The position numbers and the translations under genes are program-made. The notes below the pieces were generated by a model. The model ran no database searches. It saw only the letters and a list, made by a program, of their open reading frames with translations, and was not told the origin of the DNA. A stretch of DNA of 64,000 nt from Dastarcus helophoroides (Eukaryota; Arthropoda; Insecta; Coleoptera; Bothrideridae): the NCBI GenBank assembly GCA_028583605.1, contig CM053331.1:39098283-39162282 (forward strand), written 5' to 3'. Positions 47,830 through 57,700 of the stretch are shown piece after piece (the stretch's first letter is position 1; each line of letters begins with the position of its first letter).

Positions 47830-48273
47830 TCTTTAATCCTAAACGAATAAAACTGTGTACGGATTTTTAATCGTTGTTAATCGAGCATCCTCACACGAGC
47901 AATAATATGTTCTAATTGGGACAAAACGTCCACGATGATTACTCAACGATTTGCAATCCTCGATGACTAAAAATGGGATAAACAATCGTCAATGAATTCT
48001 AACTGGAACAATCATTAACAACAATTTCTTCGTTCCAATCCCGATTGATCAGTTATTGCGTGACGATTTTTAATTATCAACGATTTCGATGCGGAATTCC
48101 AAGAGGGTCGAAACGTAAGCATTTTTCCTCTTTCACTTAAATAGTGTTTCTGCTTTAATTTGTTCTTTATTTTGTCGATTAGAAGCGTATAAAGTGGACG
48201 TAACATTTTTCTAGTGAAGTTCAAAAGTTTTTAATTTTTCTTTCTTCCTAAAATCTCGTTTAAAGCAAAAATC
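47830..48273. other. Intron with diverged interspersed repeat relics
   Basis: Strings related to TTCTAATTGGGACAAAACGT recur near 47912, 47995, 48037 and 48092 and upstream at 47059, mixed with GACGATTTTTAAT relics of the 17-bp minisatellite. They appear to be remnants of an older repeat. No gene seen. Confidence 0.5.
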
Positions 48274-48375
48274 GATGTACAAATCTTGTCCTCTGATACT
48301 AAGAAAGATTATACTACACAACAGTTGCTATAACGCGTTTCAATAGCCAAGCGATCATCTTCAAAGAGATACGTT
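48274..48375. repeat. Dispersed ~100-bp element, copy B
   Basis: Begins GATGTACAAATCTTGTCCTC and continues through TATAACGCGTTTCAATAGCC and AGCGATCATCTTCAAAGAG. It matches the motif order of copy A at 10835, 37 kb away and in the same orientation. Divergence is moderate, indicating an old dispersed family. Confidence 0.6.
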
Positions 48376-48880
48376 AAAGCAGCAAAAAATATTGAAACAA
48401 GGATTCAGACTTGCAAAAATATAACAGGAAATTTTAGTTGTTTTTAACGCAATGACGAGTTGTCATTGATAATAAACAATCTTTGTGTGAGGACGTCGAA
48501 AAAATAAAGGCATTTGTATGTTTACGTTCATTATAAAACGTACAAACATATCGTCTGCTTCAGTTTGTGTCTTGAAAGTATTTCTAATTATTCCAAGTCT
48601 AAGCGTATATTTCTGTTTTACTAAAATTAGATTCAGATTCTAGAATAGCTCTTAGCGGAAGGGACACAAATGTCTGTGACTGTAACTTAGATGTTTGCAA
48701 TTAAACTGAAAGCTATAATATCACGACACGTAATAAAAAGAATATTTTTAATTTTAATTAAAGAAAATATTCCACACGCTTGATTTGTAGATATTTGAAG
48801 GAAAACTAATTAAACTTAACTTTATATTGAAGTGGAAATTTTCCACCAATAAACCAATTAAAAAGTCCGAATTGTTTCAG
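48376..48880. other. Intron end before exon 8
   Basis: AT-rich sequence without recognised features. It ends in the acceptor AATTGTTTCAG used by exon 8. The frame opening at 48827 upstream of the acceptor is intronic. Confidence 0.6.
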
Positions 48881-49375
48881 ACCATTAGCTGGGTGACAAA
48901 ATTAGATTCCCAACTCTACCCAGTTATAACGACTGCTTCCGCCGTTCCTAGAGAAATCTCCACCTATTTAGAGCGTAAACTAGACACTGTTCTTCCTGAT
49001 ATAAAGAGGGCGCAAAACGAAGTCGAACAACGAATCAAAACCGCTGAGACTCTGATAGCCAAAGCTCAAACCTCTGACGAAAAAACTCTCAACGTCAAAA
49101 ATAAATTGGTGGAACTGAACCAAAAGCTGGTGGATATTTCGACTGAATACCAGATCCTGCTGCAGGTGCTGATCAACTATTTTAATACGCTTAACGAATT
49201 AGACAATACGACCGATAAACTGAACGCAAAATTTGATGAAGTTGGATACCCCAACGACTTGAGCACTGTGCAATCCCTGATTAGAGAACATGAGGCGTCC
49301 AAGTTGGCAGTCCTGGAAATGTTCAACATCGCTCAAAATGAATGCGACCAGATCGTCCATCGGATTAAAAAGCAG
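48881..49375 (+). CDS. Coding exon 8: long coiled-coil/spectrin-like segment
   Basis: 495 bp, phase 0-0, 165 codons; donor AAGCAG|GTGGGT. It opens TISWVTKLDSQLYPVITTAS, continues KRAQNEVEQRIKTAETLIAK and KLVELNQKLVDISTEYQILL, and ends ECDQIVHRIKKQ. Heptad-like hydrophobic spacing runs through most of the exon, with a looser turn near DEVGYPNDLS. It fits two successive helical bundles. No enzymatic motif is present. The donor is weaker than the other sites (GTGGGT), but the frame stops three codons later, so the exon cannot extend. Confidence 0.92.
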
Positions 49376-49578
49376 GTGGGTGCCCAGTTCTGATTTCTGA
49401 ACCAGCTGAACTACTTAAGTTCCAACACGAATCATTCATGCTATCCAGTTCCAGTTAGATTGCTTTCGTAATTAAAAAATACTGATTCTGGAAAAGATCG
49501 ATCGTATTAAACGACTAAGACAAGATCTTGAGTCCAAATGGTACGTTACAGTAATGGGGGGTATTTTCTTCTTTTCAG

Positions 49579-49851
49579 GAACCCAAGGAAGCAGCTGACC
49601 ACGACATTCAGAAGTTGGGGCACATTTTGGAGATACGCAAAGCGGCGTGGAAGGAGAAGTGCGATCGAAGGAGGGAAAATTTGGAATCTCATTTGCAATT
49701 CTGCAGGTTCGATAACGATCTGAAGCAGATCAATAACAATCTGGGCGACCTGGGCAAGCAGCTGCAGGGTATCAAGGGACAGTATGGGGAATCACTGACA
49801 GACGCAAGAGCGATCGTGCAGGCCTTCAGCAATTTCGAAAGAACCGTTAAC
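49579..49851 (+). CDS. Coding exon 9: spectrin-like segment
   Basis: 273 bp, phase 0-0, 91 codons; acceptor TTCTTCTTTTCAG, donor AAC|GTGAGT. The product reads EPKEAADHDIQKLGHILEIR, then KAAWKEKCDRRRENLESHLQ, then FCRFDNDLKQINNNLGDLGK, ending FSNFERTVN. The Trp in KAAWKEKCDRR and the HLQFCRFDNDL helix are spectrin-like. The 203-bp intron before it is one of the short ones. Confidence 0.92.
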
Positions 49852-50181
49852 GTGAGTTCAATATTTTTGTTTTAGTTTTACTTTTAGGAGGATTGGGTTG
49901 TAAATTGCAACACTCTAAAGAGGTACAATCAATACCAAAAACTTTTAAATTCTATCCAATGTCTAATCTTCTTAACTATAAGACCATACTCTGTTACTTT
50001 GGCTCATTTTCTCTACTAGTAGATAAATTAAGTCCAGTAGCTTCCACTAATAACCATTAAAGTGAGGAAGCACAAATTTACATTCTGTAAAATGCAACCA
50101 AAATTGGAAACAGTTTTTAATCTTTTCAAATATGCTGCGTTAATTTAACTCATTTCCTGTACAAACCACATAATGTTCTAG
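49852..50181. other. Intron, nothing else seen
   Basis: 330-bp AT-rich intron between exons 9 and 10 with no recognised repeat or RNA gene. Confidence 0.7.
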
Positions 50182-50373
50182 TCCCTAGAAACACCCATCA
50201 ACCAATTCATAGCATCAGGGGAAAAGCTTCTAGCGGAGAACCACATCAAATCTCCAGTCATCAAAACCGACATCGCCAATCTTCAAGAGCGTTGGAGCAA
50301 CCTAAAGGCCCAAGTAGAAACCAATAAGAAGCTACTAGATCTTAGTATTCAATACTTCCAATTAGTCAATGAG
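50182..50373 (+). CDS. Coding exon 10: spectrin-like segment
   Basis: 192 bp, phase 0-0, 64 codons; acceptor AATGTTCTAG, donor GAG|GTTCGT. It reads SLETPINQFIASGEKLLAEN, then ANLQERWSNLKAQVETNKKL, and ends DLSIQYFQLVNE. The LQERWSNLKAQVE string is a textbook spectrin-repeat helix. A second AG seven bases into the exon (CCCTAG) would break the frame, so the first AG is the likely acceptor. Confidence 0.9.
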
Positions 50374-50431
50374 GTTCGTGCTTCTGTCACCAATTAAATT
50401 TTTTTAGCTAACCCAAGTCGATTTGCCGCAG

Positions 50432-51569
50432 GCCGACGAATGGTTCAAAGAAGGTAGCAAACTCCTCATGTCGATCGCCAGGCGATCGACGGCAGTCAAA
50501 CAACCCCAAGAAGCCCAAAACCTCCTAAACGAGATATCAACCTTTTTGAAACCCCAAGAAGAAAAACAAAACGAACGAATCAAGAAAATCACCGAATTGG
50601 CCGCGCAAATCTACGGACCAGATCTTTCGCGACCCACCCATCAAGTTATCCAAGAGAACCGCGACATGCTAGAATCTTTCTCATCCATCAGTAGAGAGTT
50701 GAATACCTTATCGATGAACCTACGCAACGCGGAGCTTGAGAAGGAGAAATTGAAGAAAGAGCAAGAGGAGGCCGCTGCTAAACTAGCTGCTGTTCGGGAG
50801 GAGGCCATCGCTGCTGAAGCGGCGGCTGCCGCCGCCGAAATCGTCAAGAGGGAAGCCGAGGCGGCCGCTAGGGCTATCGAAGAGGCTACCTTAGAGAAAC
50901 AGAAGCAGAGGGTGCACCATATTGAGATACAGCGTGAGGTATCCGCATCGCCCTGCGCGGTGAAAATCGAGGAGATTCAAGATTTGGAAACTCCAGTGTT
51001 TACATCACCCCTGAGTGATGCCGTCATCCAAGAAGGGTCTAAATTCACCTTGATTTGTAGAGTAACAGGGGTACCTGTACCCGTAGTTACTTGGTATAAA
51101 GCGGGCGTATCCATACAGAATAACCCGGATTATCTGACCACGTTCGATCAAGGTTTATGCAGTTTGACCATCGAGGAAACTTTCGCGGATGATTCAGCTA
51201 AATATACCTGTAAAGCGACCAACGCGGCCGGATCAGCGGAAACCAGCGCGGTGTTATCCGTTAAGGAAGCTGAACCAGAAGAGCAGTTACTCCCCCCGAG
51301 CTTCGTCAAACTTTTGGAACCGACGACTATCAAGGAAGGTAGTCCATTCCAATTCGTGTGCAAAGTCGAAGGGAATCCACTACCCACCGTCCAATGGTTC
51401 AAAAATGTAGAATGCATCGATAACTCTCCTGATTATGTTATCACTTATAACAATGGGGACGCAGTTTTGAAGTTTGAAAAGGTGGGGTTGCAGGATAAAG
51501 CCGATTATTGCTGTAGGGCGTCCAATGAGATGGGGACGGCCCAATCAACTGCAAATCTATCAGTAACAC
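50432..51569 (+). CDS. Coding exon 11: spectrin-like end, coiled coil, two Ig domains
   Basis: 1138 bp, phase 0 in and phase 1 out (ACAC|GTAAGT): 379 codons plus one base. Order: a last spectrin-like part (ADEWFKEGSKLLMSIARRST), then a Glu/Lys coiled coil running into an Ala-rich helix (EAIAAEAAAAAAEIVKREAE), then two I-set immunoglobulin domains at about 50992-51265 and 51290-51566. Ig1 has Cys at 51056, Trp at 51092 and the DSAKYTC Cys at 51209. Ig2 has Cys at 51359, Trp at 51395 and ADYCC with the canonical Cys at 51512. Such I-set domains are common in muscle sarcomere proteins. An in-frame AG at 50407 would leave a 34-bp intron, too short, so 50432 is chosen. The next exon lies beyond the window. 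Confidence 0.93.
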
Positions 51570-51999
51570 GTAAGTGGTTTTGGGTTTTAATTCTTTTAGT
51601 TGCAGTTTTATTAATGGATTACTTGTGTAAATGAAAACATAAAAATTAAAAGTGTAATCCCTTTTGCTCTTTTTCTATCCTGTATCATCTTGATCTCGAA
51701 ATCGGGACAATTTGAACCAAATTTAAATTACGTATATGCTCGTATAGTTACATCACATCATTAAAAATCAACAATTACAAACAATTCTGCTAACGTGATT
51801 ATATTGGAAAAATGGGAAGTACCTTTTATATACGAAACTATGAACAACTAGAACAATTGTCTGATCTTAGTTACACACTCAAAAAAAAATGACATGGTAA
51901 ATTCATTCAGATCAAAATAATTTGATAAATGTGATAAGATGTAAATCGACAAATTATATATGCTCAATAGCATTCATTTGGGGTGTTTTTAACACTTGC
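51570..51999. other. Start of the last, very long intron
   Basis: Unique AT-rich sequence after the GTAAGT donor. The frame from exon 11 closes at 51634, in the intron. From about 52000 the sequence dissolves into the 20-bp satellite. Confidence 0.6.
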
Positions 52000-54900
52000 A
52001 GCTCTCTTAAAACATTTGAAGTCTTCCCAAAAACCTCGAAGTCTTTTAAAGGAATTTAATATCTTTTTAAAACATGGAAATCTTTTCAAAAGCTTAAATA
52101 CATTCCTACAGCAGTCAAAGTCTCCCTAAAATACTTGGAGAATATTTAAAGCATTAGAAGTGTTGCCGCAGATTGTTCCTGAATTCTTCCTTAAATACTT
52201 GCAGAGTTCCTAAAATATTTGTCGTCTGTAACAGTTTTGATTCTCTGATACTTGAAGTTATCTGAGAAAACTTCCATGCTGTATGAAATATTTGGAAGCT
52301 TCATAAAACATTAGGTTTCTTTTCAAAACATTTGGCTTTTTTTAAAACATTGGGAGTCTTCCTGAATCATTGAGAGTCTTCCTGAATCATTGGAAGTCTT
52401 TCCCAATCATTGAGTCTTTCTTAATCATTGGGAGTCTTTCTGAATCATTGGAAGTCTTCCCGAATCACTGAGAGACTTCCTCAATCGTTAAGAGTGTTCC
52501 TCAGTCATTGGGAGTCTTTCACAATAATTGGGAGTCTTCACGAATCTTTGGGAGCCTTTCTAAATCATTGGAAGTCTTCCTGAATCATTGAGAGTCTTCC
52601 TGAATCATTGAGAGTCTTCCTGAATCATTGAGAGTCTTCCTGAATCATTGAAAGTCTTTCTCAATCATTAAAAGTCTTTCTCAATCATTGGGAGTCTTTC
52701 TTAATCATTGGGAGTCTTTATAAATCATTAAGAGTCTTTCCAAATCATTGGGAGCCTTCCTCAATTATTAAGAGTGTTTCTCAGTGACTGGGAGTCTTTC
52801 TCAATCATTGAGAGTCTTCATGAACCATTGGAAGCCTTCCTAAATCATTGGGAGTCTTTCTGAATCACTGAGAGTCTTCCTGGATCATGAAAAGTCTTTC
52901 TCAATCATTGAGAGTCTTTCTCAATCATTGGGAGTCTTTCTCAATCATTCGGAGTCTTTCTAAATCATTCGGAGTCTTCCTGAATCATTGGACGCCTTCC
53001 TTAAACATTAAGAGCGTTCCTCAGTCATTGGGAGTCTTTCCGAATCATTGGGAGTCTTCCTGAATCATTGGGAGCCTTCCTAAATTATTGGAAGTCTTCC
53101 TGAATCATTGAGAGTCTTCTTGAATCATTGGAAGTATTTCTCAATCATTGAGAGTCTTTTTCAATCATTGGAAGTCTTTCTGAATTATTGGGAGTCTTCC
53201 TGAATCATTGAAAGCCTTCCTCAAACATTAGGAGCGTTCCTCTGTCATTGGAAGTTTTTCTCAATTATTCGGAGTTTTTATGAACCATTGGGAGCCTTTC
53301 TAAATCATTGGGGGGGTCTTCCTAAATCATTGAGAATCTTTCTGAATCTATGGAAGTTTTTCTTAATCATTGAGAGTCTTTATTAATCATTGGGAGCCTT
53401 TCTGAATCATTGAAAGCCTTCCTTAAACATAAGAGCATTCCTCAGTCATTGGGAGTCTTCCCGAATCATTGGGAGTCTTCCTGAATTATTGGGAGCCTTC
53501 CTAAATTAATGGAAGTCTTCCTGAATCATTGAGAGCCTTCCTCAATTATTTCTCAGTCACTGGGGGTCTTTCTCAATCATTAAGAGTCTTTATGAACCAT
53601 TGAAAGCCTTCCTAAATCATTGGGAGTCTTCCTGAATCATTGGAAGTCTTTCTCAATCATTGAGAGTCTTTCTCAATCATTGGGAGACTTTATCAATCAT
53701 TGGGAGTCTTTCTAAATCATTGGGAGTCTTCCTGAATTATTGGACGCCTTCCTTAAACATTAAGAGCGTTCCTCAGTCATTGGGAGTCTTCCCGAATCAT
53801 TGGGAGTCTTCCTGAATCATTGGGAGCCTTTCTAAATTATTGGAAGTCTTCCTGAATAATTGAAAGTATTTCTCAATCATTAAGAGTCTTTCTCAATCAT
53901 TGGAAGTCTTTCTGAATCATTGGGAGTCTTTCTGAATCATTGGAAGCATTCCTCAAACATTAGGAGCGTTCCTCAGTCATTGGGAGTCTTCCTGAATCAT
54001 TGGAAGCCTTCATAAACCATTGAGAGCCTTCCTAAATCATTGGAAGTCTTTTTGAATCATTGAGAGTCTTCCTGAATCATTGGGAGCCTTCCTCAATCAT
54101 TGGGAGCCTTCCTCAATCATTAAAAATGTTTCTTAGTCATTAGGAGTCTTTCTTAATCATTGAGAGCCTTCATGAACCATTGGGAGCCTTCCTTAATTTT
54201 TAAGAGTCTTCTTGAATCATGCAGAGTCTTCCTGAATCATTAGGAGCCTTCCTCGATCATTAAGAGTGTTCCTCAGTCATTGGGAGTCTTTCTCAATAAT
54301 TGGGAGTTGTCAGGAACCATTAAGAGCCTTCCTAAATCATTAGGAGTCTTCCTGAATCATTGAGAGTCTTCCTGAATCATTGAAAGTCTTTCTCAATCAT
54401 TCAGAGTCTTTCTCAATCATTGAGAGTCTTTCTCAATCATTGGGAGTCTTTCTAAATCATTGGAAGTCTTCCTGAATCATTGGACGCCTTCCTTAAACAT
54501 TAAGAGCGTTCCTAAGTCATTGGGAGTCTTCCCGAATCATTGAGAGTCTTCCTGAATCATTGGCAGCCTTTCTAAATTATTGGAAGTCTTCCTGAATTAT
54601 TGAAAGTCTTCCTGAATCAATGGACGTATTTCTCAATCATTGAGAGTCTTTCTCAATCATTGGAAGTCTTTCTGAACCATTGGAAGTCTTTCTGAATCAT
54701 TGGAAGCATTTCTCAAACACTAGGCGCGTTCTTCAGTCATTGGGAGTCTTCCTGAATCATTGGAAGCCTTCACAAAGCATTGGGAGCCTTTCTAAATCAT
54801 TGGAAGTCTTCCTGAATTGTTAGGAGTCTTCCTAAATCATTGGAAGTCTTTTTGAATCATTGAGAGTCTTCCTGAATCATTGGGAGCCTTCCTCAATCAT

Positions 54901-56400
54901 TAAAAATGTTTCTCAGACATTAGGAGTCTTTTTCAATCATTGAGAGCCTTCATGAACCATTGAGAGCCTTTTTAAATTATTAAGAGTCTTCTTGAATCAT
55001 GCAGAGTCTTCCTGAACCATTAGGAGCCTTCTTCGATTATTAGGAGTGTTCCTCAGTCATTGGGAGTCTTTCTCAATCATTGGGAGTCTTTCTAAATCAT
55101 TGGGAGCCTTCCATAAACATTAAGAGCGTTCCTCAGTCATTGGGAGTCTTCTTGAATCATTGGAAGCCTTCATGAACCATTGGGAGCCTTCCTAAATCAT
55201 TGGAAGTCTTTTTGAATCATTGAGAGTCTTCCTGAATCATTGAAAGTATTTCTCAATCATTAAGAGTCTTTCTCAATCATTGGAAGTCTTTCTGAATCAT
55301 TGGGAGTCTTTCTGAATCATTGGAAGCATTCCTCAAACATTAGGAGCGTTCCTCAGTCATTGGGAGTCTTCCTGAATCATTGGAAGCCTTCATAAACCAT
55401 TGAGAGCCTTCCTAAATCATTGGAAGTCTTCCTGAATTATTAAGAGTCTTCCTAAATTATTGGAAGTCTTTTTGAATCATTGAGAGTCTTCCTGAATCAT
55501 TGGGAGCCTTCCTCAATCATTGGGAGCCTTCCTCAATCATTGGGAGCCTTCCTCAATCATTAAAAATGTTTCTTAGTCATTAGGAGTCTTTCTCAATCAT
55601 TGAGAGCCTTCATGAACCATTGGGAGCCTTCCTTAATTTTTAAGAGTCTTCTTGAATCATGCAGAGTCTTCCTGAATCATTAGGAGCCTTCCTCGATCAT
55701 TAGGAGTGTTCCTCAGTCATTGGGAGTCGTCAGGAACCATTAAGAGCTTTCCTAAATCATTAGGAGTCTTCCTGAATCATTGAGAGTCTTCCTGAATCAT
55801 TGAAAGTCTTTCTCAATCATTCAGAGTCTTTCTCAATCATTGAGAGTCTTCCTGAATCATTGAAAGTCTTTCTCAATCATTGAAAGTCTTTCTCAATCAT
55901 TGGGAGTCTTTCTCAATCATTGGGAGTCTTTCTAAATCATTGGGAGCCTTCCTTAAACATTAGGAGCGTTCCTCAGTATTGGGAGTCTTTCTGAATCATT
56001 GGGGGTCTTCCTCAATCATTGGGAGTTTTTCTGAATCATGGGAAGTCTTCCTGAATCATTGGGAGCCATCCTCAAAAATTAAGAGCGTTCCTCTTCCGTC
56101 TTCCTGAATCATTGAGAGTCTTCCTGAATCATTGAAAGTCTTTCTCAATCATTCAGAGTCTTTCTCAATCATTGAGAGTCTTTCTCAATCATTGGGAGTC
56201 TTTCTGAATCATCGGGAGTCTTCCTGAATCATTGGAAGCATTCCTCAAACATTAGGAGCGTTCCTCAATCATTGGGAGTCTTTATGAATCATTGGGGGTC
56301 TTCCTCAATCATTGGGAGTTTTTCTGAATCATGGGAAGTCTTCCTGAATCATTGGGAGTCTTCCTGAAACATTTAGAGGCTTCCAAAACCAACTAAAATC
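52000..56400. repeat. 20-bp satellite, subfamily 1 (CATTGGGAGTCTTYCTGAAT)
   Basis: A tandem array of a 20-bp monomer, degenerate at its outer edges (52000-52350 and after 56350) and homogeneous in the middle. From about 53581 to 55970 the monomers stay in exact 20-bp register. A block around 53880 is repeated around 55260, exactly 1380 bp (69 monomers) away. Variant monomers (AAACATTAAGAGCGTTCCTC followed by AGTCATTGGGAGTC) recur as markers near 53013, 53757, 54497 and 55117. Not coding. Confidence 0.97.
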
Positions 56401-57700
56401 TTTCTAAAATAGTTTCAACACTTTTGAAATAATTGGAGTCTTCCTTAAACACCTTCAGGCTGTTTCAAATACTTACAGCCTTCCTGAAATGCTTTACATT
56501 TTTCTTAAACACTCGCCATATTTGTTAGATATTTGGGTAGTCTTCCTGAAATATTTGGAGCTTGCCTAAATCAGTTTAAATATTTCTTAAATAGTTTGAA
56601 TTCTCTTGAAATAATTGGGGTCTTCCTGAAACACTTCTTGGCTTTTTGAATTACTTGGAGTCTTTCTGAAGCACTTGACCTCTTGCTGAAATCTTTGGCA
56701 TTTTTGTAAATCATTGGGAATCTTCCTGAATCATTGGGGGTCTTCCTGAAACATTTAGAGTCTTTGTGAAACATTTGGAGTCTTCCGAGACCAATTAAAA
56801 TCTTTCTAAAATAGTTCCAACACTTTTGAAATAATTGGAGTCTTCCTTAATCACCTCCAGGCTGTTTCAAATACCTAGAGTCTTTCTGAAACACTTTACA
56901 TTTTCCTTAAACACTCGTCATATTTGTTAGATATTTGGGTAGTCTTTCTGAAATATTTGGAGCCTTTCTGAATCAGTTGAAATCTTTCTTAAATAGTTTT
57001 AATTCTCTTGAAATAATTGGAGTCTTCCTGAAACACTTCCAGGCTTTTTGAATTACTTGGAGTCTTCCTGAAGCATTTGACCTCTTGCTGAAATATTTGG
57101 CATTTTTGTAAGTCATTGGGAATCTTCCTGAATAATTGGAAGTCTTCCTGAAACATCTGGAGTCTTCGCGAAACATTTGGAATCTTCCGAGATCAATTAA
57201 AATCTTTCTAAAATAGTTCCAACACTTTTGAAATAATTGGAGTCTTCCTTAAACACCTCCAGGCTGTTTCAAATACCTAGAGTCTTCCTGAAATACTTTA
57301 CATTTTTCTTAAACACTCGCCATATTTGTAAGATATTTGGGTAGTCTTCCTGAAATATTTGAAGCTTGTCTAAACCAATTCAAGTCTTTCTTAAATATAG
57401 TTTGAATTCTCTTGAAACAATTGGAGTCTCCCTAAAACACTTCCAGGCTTTTTAAATTACTTGAAGTCTTCTTCTTGAGTTCTTCCTGAAATATTTGGCA
57501 TTTTTGTAAAACATTGGAAGTCTTTCTGAAATATTTAGAGTCTTTCCGAAATATTTAAAGTCTTTCTGAAATATTTAGAGTCTTTCAGAAATATTTGAAG
57601 TCTTTATAAACCAATTGAAATCTTCCTAAATTGTTTTAAAATATACTGAAAGTCTTTATAAGTTCCTGAAAGACACCCAACATTTTTTGAAGTTGCAGTA
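56400..57700. repeat. 20-bp satellite, transition with ~400-bp units
   Basis: The monomer shifts from CATTGGGAGTCTTCCTGAAT towards AAATATTTGGAGTCTTTCTG. A ~400-bp higher-order unit is repeated about two and a half times, marked by CACTCGCCATATTTGT-like text near 56511, 56914 and 57314 and by TTCTCTTGAAATAATTGG near 56600 and 57004. The short - strand frames of 67 codons here are copies of each other and follow the repeat. Confidence 0.88.

Larger units (their letters stand above)
28369..51569 (+). other. Gene body: spectrin-repeat plus Ig-domain structural protein (partial)
   Basis: Joining the exons at 28369 (or 32187), 38556, 39211, 39635, 40401, 41502, 46834, 48881, 49579, 50182 and 50432 gives 1354 codons plus one base, with no stop and with matching phases at every junction. 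The architecture is many spectrin-like repeats, a coiled coil, then at least two Ig domains. Known proteins combining these include CCDC141/SESTD1 relatives, Trio/Kalirin and obscurin-like muscle proteins. No GEF, kinase or SEC14 domain is visible here, so assignment to one of them is an inference, with the CCDC141/SESTD1 type slightly preferred. The N- and C-terminal parts are outside the window. The protein most likely acts in the cytoplasm as a scaffold. Confidence 0.7.

Noticed and set aside
52000..56400. Possible CRISPR-like regular repeats
   Set aside because: There are no unique spacers between the 20-bp units, and the setting is an intron of a eukaryotic gene.
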